36,765 nucleotides of DNA from contig VXSY01000133.1 of the NCBI GenBank assembly GCA_009837725.1, positions 1 to 36,765 of the forward strand, given 5' to 3'. Origin of the DNA: Gammaproteobacteria bacterium (GTDB lineage Bacteria; Pseudomonadota; Gammaproteobacteria; Pseudomonadales; Azotimanducaceae). A program made the position numbers and the translations under genes. The notes beneath the pieces were generated by a model that ran no database searches, was not told where the DNA came from, and saw only the letters and a list, made by a program, of their open reading frames with translations. Shown one piece after another: positions 17,487 through 22,952 of the stretch. Position 1 is the first letter of the stretch; each line of letters starts with the position of its first letter.

Positions 17487-17660
17487 CTCGGCTGCGTGAG
17501 CTATACCGCTGCCGAGATGATCTCCCCCGGCATCGTCCGCAATACCGAAGGCGACGGGCTGGTGGTAGGTGAACCCGACGGCGCCGGCAGGGGTCGTTTG
17601 GCCGGCCTCGCTTGGGCATTTCGCGGCTCCGACCTAAAGGCGCCAGTGCGCCCGCGCGAC
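17487..17660 (+). pseudogene. Fragment of a second 2-dehydropantoate 2-reductase-like gene
   Basis: Read in frame from 17487, LGCVSYTAAEMISPGIVR, then NTEGDGLVVGEPDGA and LKAPVRPR match the intact gene at about 7966-8133 (LGCVVYPAAEIVSPGVVR, HTEGNKLVLGEPDGA, FKAPVRPR) residue for residue with scattered substitutions. The Rossmann N-terminus and the catalytic K-x3-N-x3-N part are missing, and similarity stops abruptly after the PVRPR motif. The divergence suggests an old tandem paralogue, now truncated, on the opposite side of the island from the intact copy. Confidence 0.8.
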
Positions 17661-17730
17661 GCGGGCCGTTGCGCGATCGTCGACATTGCTGTCCAATCGC
17701 GATGCGTTTTACCAATTGTAGGTCCGCCGC

Positions 17731-18855
17731 ATGGTCACCGTTGCCGACGACATTCCCGAAAAGCTAAGACCAGCCGCATCGGCGGCGCTCAAGTGGGTCA
17801 ACGAGGAGCGCGGTGCCGCCTTCAAGCTCACCGGGGTCGTGGATGCCGACGCAGCGCTCGCGGCACCTGCCGACGACGCGGTCGAGTTCGGTTTGGTGCT
17901 TTGCGAAGACGAGGTGTGCCTGCGCGAGCAGGTTCGGGTCGAGCGGCAAGACGGTCGATTTCAGGTCTCTGCGGTGGAAGCACCGTCCTCGCTCATCCCC
18001 CCACTTCTGGACCCGCCTCGAGGTGTGCGCCGCGACTGGCTCGATGGTCAGCTCAGCACCCGCGAGTTCGCCGTGCTCCTCGTCTATCGCGGGCTGTGGT
18101 GACCCCCCTGTCGCTCCGAGTTGCGGAGCTTCGTCAAGTCCGGCGTCCTGGACGCGATTCGTGCCGCGGGCGGGGAACTGTTCGGCCTCACCAGCGAGCC
18201 GCAGAGTCTTGCCACCGAGGCGGAACGAGCTTGGGAACTCGGCTATCCGTGCGTCGGCGATCCGCACCACGAGATCAAGGAACGCTGTCGGGACAAGGGG
18301 TTCCTCAGTTTCTTCGCCAACGAAAACTCGGGACATCTGTGGATGCGCACGTGGGCCAGCCACCCGAAGGGCTACTACCAGCCCGCCGTGCTGGCGGTGC
18401 ATCGGAGCGGTCGCGTGCTCTATCGGTGGCGCTGCCGTCCCACGCACGAGAACATGAGCGGCGCCGGCCAACGGCCGACGCCGCAGCATGTCTGGCAGGA
18501 GATTGAGGCGCGGCTCGGCAAGGATGTGCCAGATGCGGAACTCGACGACGCTCCGGAGTTCCGCCGCAAGGACGCGTCGTGGCCGATGTTCGTGGGCTTG
18601 ATGCTGGCGCACGGCTGGTTCTTGCGCCCGCGGGCGTTCCCGCTACCCCGCGAAGGCGACAGGCCCTCGGTGCCGCCGCAGCGGATGCGGCGACGCGTTG
18701 CCGTTTTCGTTGCGGCTTGGATCGCCGCGTTTGCGTTCCTGCCAAGTGCTTGGGTGGCAGGCGCGTTCGCGCTTTGGGCTGTGGTCGCCGGCGTGGGCGT
18801 GGCGCAGGTGAATGCGTGGTTCCAGAACATTCCAGAGGGTGAACCGGACGGCTGA
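17731..18855 (+). CDS. Probable selenoprotein: peroxiredoxin/thioredoxin-fold protein with Sec124
   Basis: Two open frames in the same phase are separated only by TGA 18100-18102. Read through, they give one 374-residue protein: an N-terminal domain, then IPPLLDPPRGVRRDWLDGQL and VLLVYRGLW-U-PPCRSELR, a thioredoxin-fold strand-loop-helix with the redox motif U124-x-x-C127. In the AhpC/TSA-like family this position is the peroxidatic Cys (RGxWCPxC). Downstream sequence keeps the fold (AIRAAGGELFGLTSEPQ, VGDPHHEI, QPAVLAVHRSGRVLYRW), and two transmembrane helices near the C-terminus (about residues 315-355) suggest membrane anchoring. A SECIS-like hairpin follows the TGA. ATG 17731 is fixed by an in-frame TAG at 17719. 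A thiol peroxidase or disulfide reductase role is inferred. The alternative is a nonsense-mutated Cys homologue, which is less likely given the exact position. Confidence 0.82.
18100..18136 (+). promoter_or_regulatory. Candidate bacterial SECIS element
   Basis: After the TGA, GCTCCG (18113-18118) and CGGAGC (18124-18129) form a perfect 6-bp stem closing the 5-nt loop AGTTG, whose second base is G. The loop begins 16 nt after the TGA. Bacterial SECIS elements, as I recall, need a loop roughly 16-37 nt after the UGA, a 3-14 nt apical loop with G in its first two bases and an upper stem of at least 4 bp; all are met. TGAC (18100-18103) can also pair with GTCA (18133-18136) as a lower helix, placing the UGA at its base. 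SelB would bind the apical loop. Confidence 0.72.
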
Positions 18856-18996
18856 TCTCCTCGTTGATTGGTGCATACGCCCCCGGCAGCCGAAGGCCGC
18901 AGCTAGGTGTAGACTCGACCGCAGATCTGGCGCAGCCCTGCTGTCGGGTCGACTCGGCGCCGGGCTCGGACTACCGCAATGCCTGAGGAGCCGACC

Positions 18997-19518
18997 ATGC
19001 CTATTGGAGTAAGGGGCGGGAATCGCGACACCGCGTCCGCCGACACGACCGCATCGCCATCCGACGCAAGCCGTGCATGTGGCTGGCTGGCGCACAAAGC
19101 GCGACCGGTTGGTTTCCTTGCGCTAGCCGTGACCTTGACCTTGGCGGGGTGTGCAAACACCCATACCGTCGAGGTGACGCCGAAGCTTGGCAGCGCGAAT
19201 CTCATTTCCGGCGTCGAGATGACCGTCCCGATCGGTGGCACTGCGCACCCGGACGGGCCGCCCGTCGCCCTGTGTCTCCGGGACGCGGCCGGACAGTGCT
19301 TGACGGGCAGACAGGTCCTCGGCTGGGGACTTCTCGCCGCTGCGGTCGTGGGGATCGCCATCGTCACGTTCGACAAGGACGACCTCTGCGACGACTGGCC
19401 GAACGGCTGGTATTCGCCCCTGGAGGCGCGACGTGGCCCGCAAGGCCAGTTCACCTGCAACACGAACGATACCAACGAGCGCGGCGAGTGGCTGTGCGCG
19501 TGCTTGACAGACGTGTAA
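18997..19518 (+). CDS. Hypothetical lipoprotein
   Basis: The product (173 residues from ATG 18997) is not recognised. After a long basic/polar lead the hydrophobic stretch FLALAVTLTLAGC ends in a lipobox, so the mature protein would be lipid-anchored from the Cys. A second hydrophobic segment (VLGWGLLAAAVVGIAIV) lies near the middle and the C-terminal part is Cys-rich. AGGAG at 18985-18989 favours ATG 18997; ATG 18979 is the alternative. The unusually long lead before the signal core suggests the true start may be further downstream. It follows the selenoprotein by 141 nt on the same strand. Confidence 0.6.
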   Translation: MPIGVRGGNRDTASADTTASPSDASRACGWLAHKARPVGFLALAVTLTLAGCANTHTVEVTPKLGSANLISGVEMTVPIGGTAHPDGPPVALCLRDAAGQCLTGRQVLGWGLLAAAVVGIAIVTFDKDDLCDDWPNGWYSPLEARRGPQGQFTCNTNDTNERGEWLCACLTDV

Positions 19519-19526
19519 CGCCTCTA

Positions 19527-19605
19527 GCGCGCCCTTGCGGGCGCGCCTGCGTGCTCGCATTCGCTCGCAGCTACGGCTAGAAGCCAGCGCCGTTTCTACG
19601 GCGCT
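19527..19605 (+). repeat. Dispersed repeat family A, forward copy
   Basis: An 8-bp stem (GCGCGCCC/GGGCGCGC, 19527-19546) is followed by the block GTGCTCGCATTCGCTCGCAG, the motif CTACGGCTAGAAGCCAGCGC and a GCGCCGT/ACGGCGC hairpin. The same order of modules recurs at 28395-28500 and 29279-29336 and in reverse at 19713-19780 and 20987-21110. It begins 9 nt after the lipoprotein stop and no gene is seen in 19519-19774. Confidence 0.8.
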
Positions 19606-19649
19606 ATCAGTCTGTCGGACTTGGCGGCGATGCACCCGGCTGCCGGACA

Positions 19650-19669
19650 GGGCGACGCATGCGTCGCCC
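19650..19669. repeat. 20-bp perfect palindrome, family C
   Basis: GGGCGACGCATGCGTCGCCC is a perfect 20-bp palindrome followed by CTAC. The half GTAGGGGCGACGCATGCG recurs at 19701-19718 where it runs straight into a reverse copy of family A. A related hairpin, GTAGGGGCGGGG...CCCCGCCC, lies at 22341-22365. Confidence 0.7.
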
Positions 19670-19712
19670 CTACAGGAACGCGTCGGTCATGTCCTGGGCC
19701 GTAGGGGCGACG

Positions 19713-19780
19713 CATGCGAGCACGAAGGCCAGCTGTTCGCGCCAGCGAACTGCCGACGCGCCCTTCAGGGCGCGCTAGCG
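19713..19780 (-). repeat. Dispersed repeat family A, reverse copy (partial)
   Basis: Reverse-oriented modules GCATGCGAGCACGAAGGCCA, GTTCGCGCCAGCGAAC and GCGCCCTTCAGGGCGC match the order of the copy at 20987-21110. It overlaps the last bases of the DUF3500 gene: the TAG stop (19775-19777) lies in the terminal palindrome, so repeat insertion may have set the present end of that gene. Confidence 0.7.
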
Positions 19781-20944
19781 GGAATCTGCCTCCGGGAGCG
19801 CGTTGTCCAGCGGCGGATGTTGCTCTGACAGTCCACGAGTGCCCCTTCCGTATTCGTTCGTGGGGTCGCGGTACACGGAGTGGAAGTGGCCGCCTTCGCC
19901 GAGGTCCTGGATGGCGAACTCGATGATCAGGGTGGGGCCTTGGATGTGGAAATAGGTGTCTTCGTCGTCCTCGTCGATCGCGCCGTTCCATGCGAAGTAG
20001 AGTTCGTGCACGGTCTCTTCCAGTTCCGCCATGCGCGCTGCCGCGTGTTCGGGAGGTTGCAGCGCCACCCAATGGAGAATGGTGTGCAGCAATAGCGAGC
20101 GGGCTTCGTTCGGCCAGTCTGCCACCGTGCTGCCGCGCAGCTTTGGAATCTCGCCATCCCGTCCAGCCCCGGCCTGCATTTGCGACGGTTCGATGGTCGC
20201 CTCGGCCTTGAGTTCCGCCGGCAGCGCCCGCATGACGGTTCGACCGGCTTCGAGTTCGTCTGCGAGCGGCGCCGCTTCGAGCCCGGCCAGCGTGAACATG
20301 GCCGGCTCGGCGCCGAGGAAGGTCGGGGAGAGGCTTGTAGCCTTGCCGCCGGCAAAGCTGCCGTTTACGCCCAGGTGGTGACCGCCGAACTGCCAACCCC
20401 AAGCGCCGGTGGCAGAAGGCTCGCCGAAGAACGCGAGCCAGTAGTTTTCCTCTGTCAGGCCCCCGACCCTCGCCCAAAGAGACTGCCCCAGCACCGCTTC
20501 CGCGGCCACCACTTGCGTCACGGTGTCGTAGCCGTGCGGACCGAGCGCCGCGGCCAGAAAGTCATAGACCCGCGCAAGCTGCTCCGGCGTCAGGTCGCCG
20601 AGCCGGACACCGTTGTGGTCGAAGCTCACCATGCTCGCCGGGAGGTTGGACCAGTTGCTGCGCAAGGGACTGTCGATTGGCAGGATGAGGACGCCCGCGT
20701 GCTCTTCGGTCAAGGCTTCGCGCACTGCGACGGCCGCGTCAAAGGCAGCACCGGCACCGGGCGGGCCGTAGGGTTCGCGGTACTCCGGGGCGGGTACGAT
20801 GGCAGAGGTGGCATCATTCGCGGATATCTCGGCGCTTGCCTCGCGTTCCGCCGGCCCGCAGGCGGCGAGGTGCGTTGCCACAGCTCCGGCAACGACTCCC
20901 ATCGCGAAGGTGCCTCGCCAGGATTTCCAGATGTGCATCGACAT
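19775..20944 (-). CDS. DUF3500 family lipoprotein
   Basis: The 389-residue product has a lipoprotein-like N-terminus (GVVAGAVATHLAACG) and a DUF3500 domain of unknown function: SNLPASMVSFDHNGVRLGDL, TPEQLARVYDFLAAALGPHGY, LAFFGEPSATGAWGWQFGGHH (split family signature W-x2-Q-F-x-G-H-H) and a second half with GPTLIIEF and a C-terminal HFHSVYRDPTNEYG. The conserved His and Glu residues suggest a metal-dependent or hydrolytic function, which is inference only. ATG 20944 or 20938 could be the start. The gene is convergent with the lipoprotein at 18997 and flanked by family A repeats on both sides. Confidence 0.82.
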   Translation of the reverse strand: MSMHIWKSWRGTFAMGVVAGAVATHLAACGPAEREASAEISANDATSAIVPAPEYREPYGPPGAGAAFDAAVAVREALTEEHAGVLILPIDSPLRSNWSNLPASMVSFDHNGVRLGDLTPEQLARVYDFLAAALGPHGYDTVTQVVAAEAVLGQSLWARVGGLTEENYWLAFFGEPSATGAWGWQFGGHHLGVNGSFAGGKATSLSPTFLGAEPAMFTLAGLEAAPLADELEAGRTVMRALPAELKAEATIEPSQMQAGAGRDGEIPKLRGSTVADWPNEARSLLLHTILHWVALQPPEHAAARMAELEETVHELYFAWNGAIDEDDEDTYFHIQGPTLIIEFAIQDLGEGGHFHSVYRDPTNEYGRGTRGLSEQHPPLDNALPEADSR

Positions 20945-20986
20945 GCTCGCGGCTACCTCGTGCGGGAGTCTTCGGGCATTCTACGG

Positions 20987-21110
20987 GGCTGGGAGGTAAG
21001 CGCCGTAGAAGACGGCGCTTACCTCCCAGCCGTAGTTGCGAGCGAATGCGAGCACGAAGGCCAGCAGTTCGCGTAGCGAACTGCCAACGCGCCCGGTAGG
21101 GCGCGCAGGG
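20987..21110 (-). repeat. Dispersed repeat family A, reverse copy with 20-bp perfect stem
   Basis: Left arm GGCTGGGAGGTAAGCGCCGT (20987-21006) and right arm 21012-21031 are perfect 20-bp complements around the loop AGAAG. The block TGCGAGCGAATGCGAGCACG, a GTTCGCGTAGCGAAC palindrome and a GCGCCCGGTAGGGCGC palindrome (ending about 21110) follow. It fills the divergent space between the DUF3500 gene and the glycosidase. Confidence 0.85.
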
Positions 21111-21200
21111 AGCGGGGGGCGATTGACGCGTCGGTCAGGGGCGACTCGTGGCGTCATCTCCGGGTGCATCAAGCACGGGAGTTGGCGTGTCGGGCGATGC

Positions 21201-22313
21201 ATGCGTCGCTGCCGGGTTGTGGCGCTTCTCTTGGCAATGTCGCCGACCGTCGTGGCCGGTGACGAACCTCGCCTGCTCTTCATCGGGCAGGACCTGGATG
21301 CCATTCGCGGCTACCTCGCGAGCGGCTGCTGTCCGGCGCCCGATGGCCTGACCGCTTACCTCTCGCTCTACAACCTGCGCTCGAAGGCGGATGGCTTCGG
21401 CGGCCTTGGCCTCAACGAGCGCGGCGAGCCGGTGGACTTGGAGCATTCTTGGGGCGCGGGCCCCGTCAACGCCCACCGCACCGCCACCGCGTTCGGCGCG
21501 AAGGACTTGGCCGTGGGGCTCGACCTGACGGAAGCGGCACGTTCGGGCGCTATCGACGCCGTCTTGGCGGGCACCTACGACGCCGAGATCGACCACCTTG
21601 GCCACCTCTTCGCCGAGGTTCCGGGGCAGGTGCTTCTGCGCATCGGCTATGAATTCGACGGCGCCTGGAACGCCGGCTACGAAGACGCGGATCGCTTCAG
21701 GCGCGTGTTCCGCTACATCGTCGATCGCCTTCGCTTCGGGGCTCACGCCGAGGGTGTGCAGTTTGTCTGGCAGGCATCCGCGTCGCCACTCGACGACATT
21801 CTCGACGGCGAGCACGATGACATCCGCGCTTGGTATCCCGGCGACGACTACGTCGACTGGCTCGCCTTCTCCTGGTTTCTGCACCCCGACGAACAGCCCG
21901 CAACCGGTGCCAAGCCGCCGACCGCGAGGCAGCTCGCGCAGGAAGTGCTGGCGCTTGCCGAGACGTCGGGCAAGCCGGTGATGGTGGCGGAGGCGGCGCC
22001 GCAGGGCTATGACCTTAGGCGCCTCACCCGTCGATTCACCGGGCCGCTGTGGGACGGCACGGCCGGCGACGGCGAGCGAATGCTTAGCGAGGAGGAGATC
22101 TGGCACGCTTGGTATGCGCCGCTCTTCCGCTTCCTGCACGAACACCGGCGCACCATCCGCGCCCTCGCGTACATCAACTGCCACTGGGACGCCCAGCCCA
22201 TGTGGGGCCCGCCTTACCAAGCCGGCTACTGGGGCGACAGCCGCCTGGAGACGAACCGGGAACTCGCCCGCCGATTCTCGGAGGCCGTGGCAGATTGGCG
22301 TACCGGGAACTGA
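21201..22313 (+). CDS. Secreted glycoside hydrolase, GH26-like
   Basis: From ATG 21201 the product has 370 residues with a short signal peptide (VVALLLAMSPTVVAG). The body looks like a clan GH-A TIM barrel of family 26: VLLRIGYEFDGAWN holds the candidate acid/base E151, DWLAFSWFLHP a conserved strand and VMVAEAAPQGY the candidate nucleophile E264; the 113-residue gap is close to that in characterised GH26 mannanases. The substrate (a beta-mannan, xylan or other glucan) cannot be read from the sequence. The open frame extends to GTG 21036 inside the repeat, but that part is repeat-derived. It ends convergent with the VOC gene. Confidence 0.72.
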   Translation: MRRCRVVALLLAMSPTVVAGDEPRLLFIGQDLDAIRGYLASGCCPAPDGLTAYLSLYNLRSKADGFGGLGLNERGEPVDLEHSWGAGPVNAHRTATAFGAKDLAVGLDLTEAARSGAIDAVLAGTYDAEIDHLGHLFAEVPGQVLLRIGYEFDGAWNAGYEDADRFRRVFRYIVDRLRFGAHAEGVQFVWQASASPLDDILDGEHDDIRAWYPGDDYVDWLAFSWFLHPDEQPATGAKPPTARQLAQEVLALAETSGKPVMVAEAAPQGYDLRRLTRRFTGPLWDGTAGDGERMLSEEEIWHAWYAPLFRFLHEHRRTIRALAYINCHWDAQPMWGPPYQAGYWGDSRLETNRELARRFSEAVADWRTGN

Positions 22314-22344
22314 CGCCCCGTCAGCGCTTCCGAGGGCCTCGTAG

Positions 22345-22365
22345 GGGCGGGGCTTGTCCCCGCCC
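22345..22365. terminator. Strong hairpin between convergent genes
   Basis: GGGCGGGG (22345-22352) and CCCCGCCC (22358-22365) form an 8-bp GC stem with the loop CTTGT between the convergent GH26-like and VOC genes. No T-run follows on either strand, so it may act as a bidirectional transcript end or simply be a repeat of family C (it starts GTAGGGGCG like the one at 19701). Confidence 0.4.
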
Positions 22366-22373
22366 GTGTTGAG

Positions 22374-22808
22374 CTAGAGTTCGAGCTTCGTGCCCTGCGC
22401 CACTCGCTGCGGCTCTTCCTTCCAGACGTCCGAAGTGTCCACGTAGAGCTCTACTTGGTTGCCGTCGGGGTCCGCAAAGTACAGCGACTGCGTGACCTCG
22501 TGATCCACCGGGGCGCACTTGATGCCGGCGTCGTCCAGGTGCCGCTTCGCTTCCTTGAGTTCATCGAGCGATTCACCGATCTTGAACGCCACATGGGCGA
22601 GCCCGGCCGCCTTGCGTGGCGCCTCTTCGGCATCGTCTCCTAAGCCGAGCACCGCGAAGTCGTGATGATTGCCGAGCGAAAAGAAGGTCATGGGCATCTG
22701 GTCGCTGCGAGCGACGATGGGCAGGCCCAGCACGCCGTGGTAGAACGCCTCGGCACGCTCGATGTCCCGCACCTTGATGACAACGTGCCCGAGCGACTCA
22801 ATCTGCAT
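22374..22808 (-). CDS. VOC family (glyoxalase/dioxygenase-like) protein
   Basis: The 144-residue product has two beta-alpha-beta-beta-beta modules of the vicinal oxygen chelate fold: LGHVVIKVRDIERAEAFYHG with metal-ligand-like H8 and VLGLPIV, then GLAHVAFKI and FADPDGNQVELYVD with the terminal Glu ligand. The sequence HFCHNDFA-like region reads GNHHDFAVLGLG. The family includes glyoxalase I, fosfomycin-resistance enzymes and extradiol dioxygenases; the exact reaction is not clear. GGGAGG lies 7 nt before ATG 22808. It is on the same strand as and downstream of the TonB-dependent receptor, so a role in processing the imported compound is possible. Confidence 0.85.
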   Translation of the reverse strand: MQIESLGHVVIKVRDIERAEAFYHGVLGLPIVARSDQMPMTFFSLGNHHDFAVLGLGDDAEEAPRKAAGLAHVAFKIGESLDELKEAKRHLDDAGIKCAPVDHEVTQSLYFADPDGNQVELYVDTSDVWKEEPQRVAQGTKLEL

Positions 22809-22903
22809 GTTCGCCTCCCGCGATCGCCGATGCCGCCTAGTCTGTCGCTTTGCCCCATCGGCGGCAAGCGGGCAGCGGCAATGGGCCTCTCTCCGTACGC
22901 CCG

Positions 22904-22931
22904 TTGGGGGAGGGCAGGGCACCTCCCCCAA
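22904..22931 (-). terminator. Hairpin after the TonB-dependent receptor gene
   Basis: TTGGGGGAGG (22904-22913) and CCTCCCCCAA (22922-22931) are perfect 10-bp complements, 22 nt past the receptor stop codon. No T-run follows on the minus strand, so this is a candidate terminator or attenuator before the VOC gene, 96 nt downstream. Confidence 0.35.
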
Positions 22932-22952
22932 TTGACCCGCCTCGAACGCCCG

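Noticed and set aside
18100-18102. Ordinary stop codon separating two hypothetical genes, or a nonsense mutation
   Set aside because: Both parts are in one frame, the fold continues across, the TGA is at the catalytic Cys position and a SECIS-like hairpin follows. A mutation is not fully excluded.
19527-21110. CRISPR array
   Set aside because: The repeats are palindromic, of variable spacing and mixed orientation, without uniform spacers or cas genes.
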